From positions 930,001-994,000 of the forward strand of contig NZ_OY781470.1 in the NCBI RefSeq assembly GCF_963676935.1: a stretch of DNA of 64,000 nucleotides, written 5' to 3'. A program made the translations under genes and the position numbers. Positions within the stretch are counted from its first letter, which is position 1, and each line of letters begins with the position of its first letter. Positions 54,209 to 63,691 of this stretch are shown in pieces. The stretch is from Halarcobacter sp. Its GTDB lineage: Bacteria; Campylobacterota; Campylobacteria; Campylobacterales; Arcobacteraceae. The notes below the pieces were generated by a model that was not told the DNA's origin, ran no database searches, and saw nothing but the letters and a program-made list of their open reading frames with translations.

Positions 54209-54789
54209 TTAGTGTTGTTTTGAATAGTTGTTAAGTTTGCCATTAAGTCTTCAAAAGTTTTGTCTTTTAAGAATCCTGCAAATTGTTGTCTATATGTTTG
54301 GATAATACTAACTCCCAATAGATTTACATCGTAAATTAACCAGTTATCACTATTTTTTTCATAGAATTTATAATCAATATTATATTTATCTTCTTTTCCA
54401 ACTAGTTGTGTTTTTAGAACTATTCTGTTTGTTTTTGGCTGTTCAGTACCTAGTATTTCCACAAGTTCATCGGTATATAAATTTAGTTTATCAACATATG
54501 AGTTTTTTAGTTTTTGAGTGAAAAGTTTTACAAAATCATTTTTTTGTTTATCATTTATTTCACTCCAAGTTCTACCTAAAGATAATCTTGACATTAATGT
54601 ATAATCAAAAAGAGAATTCATAATTGTTATTATCTCTTCTGTTTTTTTATCCTTGTTAAGTTTAGAATCTTTTAAGATAATTAAAACTTTATCTATTTTA
54701 TTACTCATTTCAGATTTGATTTCATCTTTTGACATCCCAAATGAGAAGCTAATAATTAAAAAGCATGATAGAATTATTTTTCCAAACAT
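54205..54789 (-). CDS. mlaC: MlaC-like periplasmic lipid-binding protein
   Basis: A 194-residue protein with signal peptide (about 1-18). It has the MlaC/Ttg2D pattern: F-D-Y-T-L-M-S-R-L-S-L-G-R-T-W, K-Q-K-N-D-F-V-K-L-F-T-Q-K-L-K-N-S-Y, W-L-I-Y-D-V-N-L-L-G-V-S-I-I-Q-T-Y-R-Q-Q-F. It should carry phospholipid between membranes. Sandwiched between mlaA (3 bp) and the RND gene. Confidence 0.92.
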   Translation of the reverse strand: MFGKIILSCFLIISFSFGMSKDEIKSEMSNKIDKVLIILKDSKLNKDKKTEEIITIMNSLFDYTLMSRLSLGRTWSEINDKQKNDFVKLFTQKLKNSYVDKLNLYTDELVEILGTEQPKTNRIVLKTQLVGKEDKYNIDYKFYEKNSDNWLIYDVNLLGVSIIQTYRQQFAGFLKDKTFEDLMANLTTIQNNTK

Positions 54790-54792
54790 TTT

Positions 54793-55647
54793 TTATTCCT
54801 TAATCATTTTATTTCTATTTTGTGTATATACGTCTTTAAGGAAAGGGTATAAGTCTACTGCATCTTTTTTTAGGTTTTCATATTTACCTAAATTTAATGA
54901 AGTGCTGTTTAATACTTCAAATGATTTTAATCCTAGAGTCTTTTCAAGTCTATCTGGAATTTTATATTGTATTTCATCATATTCTGTATGTGTTAAAGGT
55001 GTAATAGCTGAATCTACAGTCATCCCTACAACATCTCTTAAATTTGATGGTCCATAAACAGGTAAAACTATATGAAATCCGCCATCAAAACCATAATATC
55101 CTAATGTTTGTCCAAAATCTTCATTATGTTCATTTAAATTAAACTCATTTGAAGCAGGATCCATAAAACCTAATATACCAATTGTAGAGTTGATTAAAAA
55201 TCTTCCACTCTCTTCTCCTGCATTAGCAAATTTAAATTGTAAAATATTGTTTACAAATCTTACTGGATAAGTTATGTTGTGAAAAAAGTTAGATATAGCA
55301 ACTCTTCCTTCTTGCGGAACAACCTCTTTATATCCTTTTGCAACGGGATTAAGAACATTGATATATAAAAAGTCATTAAATGTTGTCATTACTCTATTAA
55401 AGCCTTCTAAAGGGTCAATCTCTTCTTTTTCAACTTTAAACTCATCATCAAATGAACCAAAGGAAGACTCTTCCTTAATCTCTTTTGCAAATTGTTCATC
55501 TGCAAAAAGCTCATATGTTTTTCTTTCGTTTTTTGGGATATATTCAAACTCTAAATTTGAGTTCAATCTATAATGGTTTGTTACAGTACAACCATTAAAT
55601 CCTATAACAAATGAAAGCATAAGAGTGGAAACAATTAAACTTTTCAT
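54793..55647 (-). CDS. mlaA: Outer-membrane lipoprotein MlaA (VacJ)
   Basis: A 284-residue lipoprotein with lipobox F-N-G-C (Cys20). The VacJ core reads D-P-L-E-G-F-N-R-V-M-T-T-F-N-D, V-P-Q-E-G-R-V-A-I-S-N-F-F-H-N, G-F-M-D-P-A and D-F-G-Q-T-L-G-Y-Y-G-F-D-G-G-F-H-I-V-L-P-V-Y-G-P-S. It removes misplaced phospholipids from the outer leaflet. First gene of the operon. Confidence 0.94.
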   Translation of the reverse strand: MKSLIVSTLMLSFVIGFNGCTVTNHYRLNSNLEFEYIPKNERKTYELFADEQFAKEIKEESSFGSFDDEFKVEKEEIDPLEGFNRVMTTFNDFLYINVLNPVAKGYKEVVPQEGRVAISNFFHNITYPVRFVNNILQFKFANAGEESGRFLINSTIGILGFMDPASNEFNLNEHNEDFGQTLGYYGFDGGFHIVLPVYGPSNLRDVVGMTVDSAITPLTHTEYDEIQYKIPDRLEKTLGLKSFEVLNSTSLNLGKYENLKKDAVDLYPFLKDVYTQNRNKMIKE

Positions 55648-55714
55648 AAAACTTTACCTTGTGTGTTTTGTGTGTGCGAATAAATATATTATCTAATTCT
55701 TTTATAAAAATTAC

Positions 55715-56566
55715 TTAATAAATATTATTTTTATTTATTAAAGTGATTAATTGTAGTGGATCTACTTGTATTCCATGTACTCTAAATGCAAAATGTAGAT
55801 GGGGACCAGTTACTCTTCCTGTATCTCCACTTAGCCCAACAACCTCACCCTTTTTTACTTTTTGGCCAATTTTTAAATTTAATTTACTTAAGTGATAGTA
55901 GCATGAATAAATACCTTGGCCATGGTCTATAACTATAGAATTTCCTGCATAAAATCTATTTTTGGATAATACAACTATACCATCATTTACAGCTTTTATT
56001 TTAGTACCTATTTTAGCTTTAAAATCTGTACCAGAATGGTAAGACTTTAAAGTTCCATTATATACTCTTTTTGTACCAAATTCACTTGTAATTTTACTAT
56101 TTATCGGATATATAAATTTTTCTTTTAAATATAATTTTGGACTAACTGTTTTATAGATTGACATAGCTTCTTCATACTCTTTTTGTACTCTTGCTTTGTT
56201 CTTTATGGATAAAGTTACTTTACCTTTAGATACATTTATAGTTTCACTTTTATATTTTCCATCAATTACATTTATAGTTATACCTTTGAAAACTTTTTTT
56301 TCATTTTTTATATATGAAATTATAATTCTAAAATCTTTTTTCTCTTTATAATAAGAGATAGGTATAAGTGCATAATATTTATCTTTTTTATTTGGATAAG
56401 AATAAAAATCAATATTTTGTGAATCAAAAGTTAATTTAGGGTTTTTAATATTTTTCTCTTCTAAAATTAATAATGCAGTATTCGCATTTTTAACATTTTT
56501 AGGTTTTATTTCAATTCCATTTAAAACAATAAAAAAACTTATTAATATCAGTAGTATTTTTTTCAT
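55715..56566 (-). CDS. M23 family metallopeptidase (LytM domain)
   Basis: A 283-residue exported protein with signal peptide (about 1-18). The LytM domain lies at about 165-275: Y-H-S-G-T-D-F (H-x-x-x-D), V-I-D-H-G-Q-G and G-P-H-L-H-F-A-F (HxH) provide zinc ligands. It hydrolyses peptidoglycan cross-links. A beta-rich N-terminal domain precedes it. Such proteins include helical-shape factors of Campylobacterota. Confidence 0.9.
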   Translation of the reverse strand: MKKILLILISFFIVLNGIEIKPKNVKNANTALLILEEKNIKNPKLTFDSQNIDFYSYPNKKDKYYALIPISYYKEKKDFRIIISYIKNEKKVFKGITINVIDGKYKSETINVSKGKVTLSIKNKARVQKEYEEAMSIYKTVSPKLYLKEKFIYPINSKITSEFGTKRVYNGTLKSYHSGTDFKAKIGTKIKAVNDGIVVLSKNRFYAGNSIVIDHGQGIYSCYYHLSKLNLKIGQKVKKGEVVGLSGDTGRVTGPHLHFAFRVHGIQVDPLQLITLINKNNIY

Positions 56567-56593
56567 CTTGACATATTAACAAAAAAACTCTTT

Positions 56594-56622
56594 TTGTATC
56601 TTAATTACAATCTTGGTATAAT
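56594..56622 (+). promoter_or_regulatory. Promoter of yebC
   Basis: TTGTAT (56594-56599), 17-bp spacer and TATAAT (56617-56622), 37 bp before the ATG. Confidence 0.55.
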
Positions 56623-56659
56623 CCCGACAAAAATGAGAATTTAATTGGAGTAAGATAAG

Positions 56660-57370
56660 ATGGGTAGAGCCTTTGAATATAGAAAAGCAGCAAAAATGAA
56701 AAGATGGGGAAATATGTCAAGAGTTTTCCCAAAATTAGCTAAAGCAATTGAAATAGCGGCAAAAGCAGGTGGTGGTGATCCTGAAATGAATTCTGCGTTA
56801 AGAACTGCAATATTAAATGCAAAAGCTGAAAATATGCCTAAATCAAATATTGATGCAGCCATTAAAAGAGCTACTGGAAAAGATGCAGCAAATTATTCAG
56901 ATGTAAACTTTGAAGGTAAAGGTCCACATGGTGTTTTAGTATTTGTTGAGACTGCAACAGATAATAATACAAGAACAGTTGCAAATGTTAAAATGCATTT
57001 TAATAAAAACGGTGGACAAGTTGTACCAACTGGTTCTTTAGAGTTTTTCTTTGATAGAAAAGCAATCTTTGAGTTTAATAAAACTGAAGATATGGATTTA
57101 GAAGAATTAGAATTAGAATTAATTGATTCTGGATTAGAAGAGATTGAAGAGGAGGATGGTGTTGTTTTAGTTACTGCTGATTATACTGATTTTGGTACTT
57201 TAAATAAAGCATTTGAAGATATGGGAATTGAGTTAACAAAAGCAGAATTAAAAAGAATTCCAAACAATCCTCAAGAGTTTACAGAAGAACAACAAGAAGA
57301 GATTGGTAAACTTTTAGAAAAGCTTGAAGATGATGATGATGTTCAAGCAGTTTATACAAATATTGGATAA
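56660..57370 (+). CDS. yebC: YebC/PmpR family protein
   Basis: A 236-residue protein with the full family layout: [40 protein letters not shown] and the acidic C-terminal domain. Members act as transcriptional regulators or, as shown recently for some, help ribosomes through proline runs. TTTTGGAGT-like RBS before ATG. Confidence 0.95.
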   Translation: MGRAFEYRKAAKMKRWGNMSRVFPKLAKAIEIAAKAGGGDPEMNSALRTAILNAKAENMPKSNIDAAIKRATGKDAANYSDVNFEGKGPHGVLVFVETATDNNTRTVANVKMHFNKNGGQVVPTGSLEFFFDRKAIFEFNKTEDMDLEELELELIDSGLEEIEEEDGVVLVTADYTDFGTLNKAFEDMGIELTKAELKRIPNNPQEFTEEQQEEIGKLLEKLEDDDDVQAVYTNIG

Positions 57371-57384
57371 GACCTTCAGGTCTT
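57369..57384. terminator. Short hairpin between convergent genes
   Basis: AAGACC-TTCA-GGTCTT, directly at the end of yebC and of the convergent CsgG-like gene. Confidence 0.55.
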
Positions 57385-58441
57385 AGTTCCAATATTTTTG
57401 TTTATATTTAGATTCTAATTTAATAAATGAAGAAACTTCTGGAGTTCCATTTATAAGGTTAAATCTGATTAAATCGTTTTTATAAAGAATCTTTTTTCTT
57501 GAACTAAAAGTCCATTTTTGAGTTCTCTCTTTATTGATGATTTCATAATCAAATTCTTGTCTACTTGAATTATAAACTCTTTTTGTAAGTACACCTTCAA
57601 GTCCATATTGAGTATTTCCACCTTGTACTCCAAGATGACCACCAGCACCTAAACCACCTGAAACTTCTTGTGCTTTATATGCTTTAACTGATCTAATTAA
57701 TCCATTCATACTATCCATAAAAGCAGATACAATTGTTTTACCTTCTGGAGTTTTTGTGTAGGCACCAAGTCCTCCACCACCTCTTCCACCAAATAAACCA
57801 CCTAGAACATTCCAGTCAGTAGTTCTAGCACTTCCTTCTGCTGCTGCTAATTGAACAGAAGATCTATTATCAATAAGAGTCAACATTGTACTTGCATCAG
57901 AAGTTTTAAATCCTCCAGCAACAGCACCAGCTACACTTCCAAATAGTCCACCGGCAATTGCTCCTAAACCACCTGTTCCTTGCTCGCTAAAAGTGATTGA
58001 TGGAATGATTGTATAATCAGCTGCAACCATTTGTCCTTTGTGAAATTTAGAGTTTCCTCGTAATTCTCCACTTTGCATTAGTTGTCTTTCTCTCATTAAA
58101 TCATTCATACCTTTTCCTCTTTCAACAATAACAAAACAATTTGATTGTTGAGTTAATAGTCTAAGAACAGGAATTGTTGATGGTAATCTTAAGTCTCTTG
58201 TTAAGTATTGATACCATGTATCGTTTCTATCTTCATGAAATGATACAGTTCCAATTGGAGCAACACATCTTTCAAGACCTTTATTAGCACCTTGTGAATT
58301 AGCTCCTCCTGCTGAACCTGTACCTGCTGTTTTCGCATCTGCAGCACCTGATTGTGTCATACCAGATACACAACCTGTGAATGCGCCAGTAGTTAATATT
58401 GCAAGTGATAAACTTGCAGTTAATTTACTAAGTCTCTTCAT
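57383..58441 (-). CDS. CsgG-like exported lipoprotein, Gly-rich
   Basis: About 352 residues from the ATG at 58441 (AAGGAA 9 bp ahead; the ATG at 58450 abuts it). Lipobox F-T-G-C. A Gly/Ala/Ser linker is followed by a CsgG-type core: C-F-V-I-V-E-R-G-K-G-M-N-D-L-M-R-E-R, A-D-Y-T-I-I-P-S-I-T-F and G-A-I-A-G-G-L-F-G-S-V-A-G-A-V-A-G-G. Gly-rich loops at about 215-230 and 265-275 are unusual. CsgG forms the curli exit pore; no curli subunits are nearby. Confidence 0.75.
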   Translation of the reverse strand: MKRLSKLTASLSLAILTTGAFTGCVSGMTQSGAADAKTAGTGSAGGANSQGANKGLERCVAPIGTVSFHEDRNDTWYQYLTRDLRLPSTIPVLRLLTQQSNCFVIVERGKGMNDLMRERQLMQSGELRGNSKFHKGQMVAADYTIIPSITFSEQGTGGLGAIAGGLFGSVAGAVAGGFKTSDASTMLTLIDNRSSVQLAAAEGSARTTDWNVLGGLFGGRGGGGLGAYTKTPEGKTIVSAFMDSMNGLIRSVKAYKAQEVSGGLGAGGHLGVQGGNTQYGLEGVLTKRVYNSSRQEFDYEIINKERTQKWTFSSRKKILYKNDLIRFNLINGTPEVSSFIKLESKYKQKYWN

Positions 58442-58545
58442 ACCCTTCATTTCCTTATGTTAATTTAATTTCAATTAGTGTCACTAATGTTACAATAAAT
58501 TATTTTTAGTTCTCTTGAAAATTGTAGTTTTTTTAAGAAAATATT

Positions 58546-59334
58546 TTAATTAGTAACTTTAAGACTTACTAATTCTCCTTTTATATCTCCTAAAAGTAAA
58601 ACATCTTTTAAAACAGCATAATCACAAAACCCTTTTTTATTAATAGAAATAAGAAGCTCTCCTCTTTCACTTTGGAATACTTTTTGATTTATATAAGCAA
58701 TAAATTTCATATTACTTTTGGTATTTAGATATTTATTAATCTCTTTTTTATCTTTAGGAATGAAAATATTAATAATTCCTTTAGTTTTGTTTGCCCCTAA
58801 AGCTTTGAGTTTGTAATCTATATTTTGCTTAAATTTAGAAAATTTTTCTTTTAGATTAAAAAATAGGGATAAAATATCATCTTTTGCAAAGTAGTCTAAA
58901 ATATAATTATTTTGAGCTTTAAGAGTTTTATATTTAACATTTAATTTTGAATCATAAAATTTTGATTTTATTTCAGTATAGTCATTTACATATATTTTTT
59001 TATCATTTTTATCAATAGTATATTCTCTAATTCTTTCTTTAACATTATCTTTTTTAATTTTAATAAATTTTTCAGGAATAAATTGACCATTGATTATTTT
59101 ACCTAAACTTTTATACTCTTCACTTCTATTATTTGACAGTACTTTTACTAAGCCAGTAGTTTGTGCACTAATAGAAAGTTCATAATTGTTTTTTTCATCT
59201 ATTATAAGTTTTGCATCTGCTGTACCTAAAGGTAAAAATGAACCATATTCAATATCATAAATACCGTTAATTTGCATATTTGATGCGATTAAATTTAAAG
59301 TGAGAATATATAAAATTATAATAAATTTTTTCAT
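58546..59334 (-). CDS. DUF3108 family exported protein
   Basis: A 262-residue protein with signal peptide (about 1-17). DUF3108-like features are G-I-Y-D-I-E-Y-G-S-F-L-P-L-G-T-A-D-A, T-T-G-L-V-K-V-L-S-N-N-R-S and D-I-L-S-L-F-F-N-L. Periplasmic, beta-rich, function unknown. Confidence 0.8.
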   Translation of the reverse strand: MKKFIIILYILTLNLIASNMQINGIYDIEYGSFLPLGTADAKLIIDEKNNYELSISAQTTGLVKVLSNNRSEEYKSLGKIINGQFIPEKFIKIKKDNVKERIREYTIDKNDKKIYVNDYTEIKSKFYDSKLNVKYKTLKAQNNYILDYFAKDDILSLFFNLKEKFSKFKQNIDYKLKALGANKTKGIINIFIPKDKKEINKYLNTKSNMKFIAYINQKVFQSERGELLISINKKGFCDYAVLKDVLLLGDIKGELVSLKVTN

Positions 59335-59421
59335 TTAAAAATTATAACACAATAAATAATTAAAACAAAGATTAGATTTTAAGAAAAATCGCTGTAAAAT
59401 CCATTTTTTTTAAGGATTAAT

Positions 59422-60318
59422 TTGGAAAATATAAATACAAAAGGCAATATTTTAGGATTGCTAACTGTTCTATTATGGTCATCTTTAGCTTTATTTACAG
59501 TATTATCAGGAAATATACCACCTTTTCAATTGTTAACTATCTCATTTTTTATTGCATCATTTATAGGTTTTATTATGTTAAAAAAGCAAAATAAATCATT
59601 AAAAGATTTATTAACAATTCCTTTAAAAGTTTATTTAATAGGTATATATGGCTTGTTTGGTTATCACTTTTTTTATTTTGTTGCAGTGAAAAATGCTCCA
59701 GCTGTTGAAGCAAATTTATTGAACTATTTATGGCCTTTGTTAATTGTTGTTTTTTCGGCATTTCTTCCAAACGAAAAATTAAAGTGGTATCATATAGTAG
59801 GTACTTTATTAGCTTTAATTGGAGCTTCTTTACTTGTTTTAAAAGGTGGTGAGTTAGATTTTAAAGAGGAGTATTCAAAAGGATATCTTTCTGCTTTAGT
59901 TGCTGCACTGTTATGGTCTTCATATTCAGTTATTTCAAAAACATTAAAACATATTCCAACTTTTGCTGTAACAGGTTTTTGTTTTTTAACAGCAGTATTA
60001 TCTTTAATAGCTCATCTGTTTTTAGAAGTTACAGTAATTCCAACTTTTACCCAGTTATTTGCTGCAGTTATGCTAGGCTTAGGACCTGTTGGAGGAGCTT
60101 TTTATCTTTGGGATTTTGCAGTTAAAAATGGTGATATAAAAATACTAGGTTCTTTAGCTTATTTAGCACCACTTTTATCAACACTAATTTTAGTATTTGT
60201 AGGAATTTCAGATTTAACTACTTCTGTTGTTATTGCATGTGTACTTATTATCTTAGGTTCAATAATCAGTTCAAAAGAGTATATTAAGGTTATCAAAAAA
60301 CTTTTTATTAAACCTTAA
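59422..60318 (+). CDS. EamA/DMT family transporter
   Basis: A 298-residue, ten-helix protein of two EamA repeats; TTG start after AAGGAT. L-L-N-Y-L-W-P-L-L-I-V and A-L-L-W-S-S-Y-S-V-I-S are typical. It is probably a metabolite or amino acid exporter of the drug/metabolite superfamily; substrate unknown. The end overlaps the convergent thioesterase gene by 11 bp. Confidence 0.9.
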   Translation: MENINTKGNILGLLTVLLWSSLALFTVLSGNIPPFQLLTISFFIASFIGFIMLKKQNKSLKDLLTIPLKVYLIGIYGLFGYHFFYFVAVKNAPAVEANLLNYLWPLLIVVFSAFLPNEKLKWYHIVGTLLALIGASLLVLKGGELDFKEEYSKGYLSALVAALLWSSYSVISKTLKHIPTFAVTGFCFLTAVLSLIAHLFLEVTVIPTFTQLFAAVMLGLGPVGGAFYLWDFAVKNGDIKILGSLAYLAPLLSTLILVFVGISDLTTSVVIACVLIILGSIISSKEYIKVIKKLFIKP

Positions 60319-60748
60319 TTACATATACTCCTTTAAATTCTACACATAAAGTGTCATCTTGAAATATATTAGAATTAATTTTAATAGAGGCACTTTTTTT
60401 CTTTTTTAATTTATCTTTTAATAATTCAATCTCTTCTTCTTTTGGAAATATAGTTTCGCAATTAAGTGTATCAGTTACAGGTGCTCTATAAGACGTATCA
60501 CTTTTAATCACTGCAATCATAGCATTTTTATAAGCTAATTTTTTTACTATTAAATAACAAACACTCCACGCTGAAATTGTAACTAGTGTACTTAAACTTC
60601 CTGCAAATGCTGTACCTTTATCATTTATATTTGGTGTTAAAGGTGCTGTTGAAATTAAACTTTCTTCATTTACCAAGGTAAATTTTAGTTGCATATACTT
60701 TGTTAAGGGTATTTCTGAATATAATTTTTTTTGTAAATCTTCTAACAT
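60308..60748 (-). CDS. YiiD C-terminal-type hotdog thioesterase
   Basis: A 146-residue hotdog-fold protein: A-P-L-T-P-N-I-N-D-K-G-T-A-F-A-G-S-L matches the YiiD C-terminal thioesterase family, where the N-D/K-x-G-T-A-F region binds the acyl thioester. The typical function is unassigned acyl-CoA or acyl-ACP hydrolysis. Confidence 0.85.
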   Translation of the reverse strand: MLEDLQKKLYSEIPLTKYMQLKFTLVNEESLISTAPLTPNINDKGTAFAGSLSTLVTISAWSVCYLIVKKLAYKNAMIAVIKSDTSYRAPVTDTLNCETIFPKEEEIELLKDKLKKKKSASIKINSNIFQDDTLCVEFKGVYVIKV

Positions 60749-60836
60749 AAAACTACTTTCTATTATTTATATTTGGAAGTTTTACATAATATATATAAAA
60801 ATAAAATAATAAAATCAAACTATGTACATTTTAAAC

Positions 60837-60863
60837 TTTGATGTACAATTATTGTACATCAAA
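60837..60863. promoter_or_regulatory. Perfect palindrome, candidate operator
   Basis: TTTGATGTACAAT, a central T, then the exact inverse complement. It contains two TGTACA words; two further TGTACA words flank it at 60823-60828 and 61016-61021. It looks like a binding site for a dimeric regulator of acnB, the thioesterase gene, or both. Confidence 0.6.
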
Positions 60864-61043
60864 TGATTAACTAATCAAAAAAAAACCTGATATATTTCAT
60901 TCTGCTTAAATTATAGAACTACATTATAATTTGGCAGTTTGCACATACTATTTTTTTTATTACTTTTAGTAACTTTTATATTAATTATAAAAAATTGTAA
61001 CAATAAAACAAAAATTGTACATAGCATGTGATAAACATTATGT

Positions 61044-61049
61044 TATACT
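61044..61049 (+). promoter_or_regulatory. Probable -10 box of acnB
   Basis: TATACT 28 bp before the acnB start; a TGTACA word sits 22 bp upstream of it, near the -35 position. Confidence 0.45.
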
Positions 61050-61077
61050 TGAAGTACAAATTTTATAGGAGATGTAT

Positions 61078-63654
61078 ATGAGTTTATTAGCTACTTATAA
61101 AGCACATACAGAAGAAAGATTAAATGAAGGTGGATTACCTCCATTAGCTTTAACAGCTGAGCAAACTGCTGAGTTAGTTGAGTTATTAAAAGCAAATCCA
61201 GTTCAAGAAGCTGAATACTGTTTAGAATTATTTAAAAATAGAATTAATCCAGGTGTTGATGATGCTGCTTATGTTAAAGCTGCATTTTTAAATGATATTG
61301 TTCAAGGAAATGTAACATGTTCTGTAATTTCAAAAGCTGATGCTGTTGAAATTTTAGGAACAATGATGGGTGGATTTAATGTTACTCCACTTATTGAAGC
61401 ATTAAAAGTTGATGAAGTAGCTGATTTAGCTGCTACACAATTAAAAAATACTATTTTAGTATATGATGCTTTTAATGATGTAAAAGATTTAATGGATGCT
61501 GGAAATGCAAAAGCTAAAGAGATTATTGAATCTTGGGCAAATGCAGAATGGTTTACTAATAAACCAGCATTAGAAGAAGAAATTAAATTAACTGTTTACA
61601 AAATCCCTGGTGAAACAAACACAGATGATTTATCTCCTGCAACAGTAGCATTCACTAGACCAGATATCCCATTACATGCAACTGCAATGTTACAATCAAG
61701 AATGGAAAAACCACTTGAAACTATGGCATCTTTAAAAGAAAAAGGTAACCCATTAGCATATGTTGGTGATGTTGTTGGTACTGGTTCTTCTAGAAAATCA
61801 GGTATTAACTCTGTTCAATGGCACATGGGTAGAGATATTCCAGGTGTTCCAAATAAAAGAACAGGTGGTGTTGTAATTGGTTCTATTATTGCTCCAATTT
61901 TCTTTAACACTGCAGAAGATTCAGGATGTTTACCAATTGAAGCTCCAGTTGATGAATTAGAAACTGGTGATGAAATTGTTGTAAAACCATATGCTGGTGT
62001 AATCGAAAAAGATGGAAAAGTTGTTTCTGAATTTAAATTAGCTCCAAATACTATGACTGATGAGATGAGAGCAGGGGGAAGAATTCCATTAATTATTGGT
62101 AAAGGTCTTACTGCAAAAGCAAGAGAAGCTTTAGGATTAGAAGCTACTGATATGTTTATTGCACCTGAGCAACCAGCTGATAACGGTAAGGGATATACTC
62201 AAGCACAAAAAATGGTAGGAAGAGCTTGTGGTGTTGAAGGCGTTAAACCAGGTATGTACGTTGAACCAATCGCAACAACTGTTGGATCACAAGATACTAC
62301 TGGACCAATGACTAGAGATGAGATTAAAGAGCTTGCAGCATTATCTTTTGGTGCTGATATGGTTATGCAATCATTCTGTCACACTGCTGCTTATCCAAAA
62401 CCAGCAGATATCAAATTAAGACACACTTTACCAGATTTCATCAACTCAAGAGGTGGTGTTACACTTAAGCCAGGTGATGGTGTTATTCACTCATGGTTAA
62501 ATAGACTTTGTTTACCAGATACTGTTGGTACTGGTGGAGATTCACATACAAGATTCCCAATTGGTATCTCATTCCCAGCTGGATCAGGTCTTATTGCATT
62601 CGCAGGTGTTACAGGTATGATGCCTTTAACTATGCCAGAATCAGTACTTGTTAAATTCAAAGGTGAAATGCAACCAGGTATTACACTAAGAGATTTAGTA
62701 AATGCTATTCCATATCAAGCTATTCAAGATGGTTTATTAACTGTTCCAAAGAAAAACAAAAAGAATGTTTTTGCTGGTACAATTATTGAAATTGCTGGTT
62801 TACCAGATCTTAAAGTTGAGCAAGCATTCGAATTATCAGATGCAGCAGCAGAAAGATCAGCAGCAGCTTGTTCTGTTCAATTAGATAAAGAACCAATTAT
62901 TGAATACTTATCTTCAAACATCGCTTTAATTGAAAAAATGATTGAAGAGGGTTACGAAGATGCAAGAACTCTTCAAAGAAGAGCTGATAAAATGAAAGAG
63001 TGGTTAGCAAATCCAGAATTAATTACTCCAGATGAAGATGCAGAATATAAAGCAGTAATCGAAATCGATTTAAATACAATCACTGAGCCAATCTTAGCTT
63101 GTCCTAACGATCCAGATGATGTTGATACACTTTCTAACATTTTAGCTGATCCAAATAGACCAACTGAGAAAATTGACGAAGTATTCGTTGGTTCTTGTAT
63201 GACAAATATCGGATTATTTAGAGCACTTGGTGAAGTTCTTAAAGGTGAGGGTGAAGTTCCTTCTAAATTATGGGTTGCACCTCCAACAAAAATGGATGAA
63301 GCTCAATTAACTGAAGAGGGATATTATGCTACATTTGCAGCAGCTGGAGCTAGAATAGAGATTCCAGGTTGTTCATTATGTATGGGTAACCAAGCACAAG
63401 TAAGTGAGGGGTCAGTTGTATTCTCAACTTCTACTAGAAACTTTGATAACAGACTTGGTAAAAACTCTAAAGTATACTTAGGTTCTGCAGAAATGGCAGC
63501 AGTATCTGCACTTCTTGGAAGACTTCCAAGTGTTGAAGAGTATATGAAAATTGTACCTGCAAAAATTACAGAGCAAAACAAAGATGGTGTTTATAAATAC
63601 TTAAACTTCCACCAAGTTTCTCCAGAGCAACTAACTAACTTAGTTCACTCTTAA
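61078..63654 (+). CDS. acnB: Aconitate hydratase B
   Basis: About 858 residues from the ATG at 61078 (AGGAG six bases ahead; the ATG at 61072 is too close). The N-terminal HEAT-like domain precedes the swivel domain ([12 protein letters not shown]), as in AcnB and not AcnA. Iron-sulfur ligands are in F-V-G-S-C-M-T-N and P-G-C-S-L-C-M-G-N. Other marks are G-G-D-S-H-T-R and F-S-T-S-T-R-N-F. It interconverts citrate and isocitrate and can bind mRNA when the cluster is lost. It lies alone. Confidence 0.97.
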   Translation: MSLLATYKAHTEERLNEGGLPPLALTAEQTAELVELLKANPVQEAEYCLELFKNRINPGVDDAAYVKAAFLNDIVQGNVTCSVISKADAVEILGTMMGGFNVTPLIEALKVDEVADLAATQLKNTILVYDAFNDVKDLMDAGNAKAKEIIESWANAEWFTNKPALEEEIKLTVYKIPGETNTDDLSPATVAFTRPDIPLHATAMLQSRMEKPLETMASLKEKGNPLAYVGDVVGTGSSRKSGINSVQWHMGRDIPGVPNKRTGGVVIGSIIAPIFFNTAEDSGCLPIEAPVDELETGDEIVVKPYAGVIEKDGKVVSEFKLAPNTMTDEMRAGGRIPLIIGKGLTAKAREALGLEATDMFIAPEQPADNGKGYTQAQKMVGRACGVEGVKPGMYVEPIATTVGSQDTTGPMTRDEIKELAALSFGADMVMQSFCHTAAYPKPADIKLRHTLPDFINSRGGVTLKPGDGVIHSWLNRLCLPDTVGTGGDSHTRFPIGISFPAGSGLIAFAGVTGMMPLTMPESVLVKFKGEMQPGITLRDLVNAIPYQAIQDGLLTVPKKNKKNVFAGTIIEIAGLPDLKVEQAFELSDAAAERSAAACSVQLDKEPIIEYLSSNIALIEKMIEEGYEDARTLQRRADKMKEWLANPELITPDEDAEYKAVIEIDLNTITEPILACPNDPDDVDTLSNILADPNRPTEKIDEVFVGSCMTNIGLFRALGEVLKGEGEVPSKLWVAPPTKMDEAQLTEEGYYATFAAAGARIEIPGCSLCMGNQAQVSEGSVVFSTSTRNFDNRLGKNSKVYLGSAEMAAVSALLGRLPSVEEYMKIVPAKITEQNKDGVYKYLNFHQVSPEQLTNLVHS

Positions 63655-63662
63655 TAAGAAAA

Positions 63663-63691
63663 CAAAGAGGTTAATCCCTCTTTGCTTTTTC
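63663..63691 (+). terminator. acnB terminator
   Basis: CAAAGAGG-TTAATC-CCTCTTTG, an 8-bp stem followed by CTTTTTCT. It overlaps the end of the convergent HAD gene and may serve both. Confidence 0.75.

Larger units (their letters stand above)
60749..61077. other. acnB upstream region, 329 bp
   Basis: Between the divergent thioesterase and acnB genes. It holds a 27-bp perfect palindrome, four TGTACA words (60823, 60842, 60853, 61016), a TATAAT at 60925-60930 and a TATACT at 61044-61049. No coding potential is seen. Confidence 0.65.

Noticed and set aside
60931-60946. TGGCAG...TTTGCA as a sigma-54 promoter for acnB
   Set aside because: The GG and GC elements are too close together for a -24/-12 promoter.
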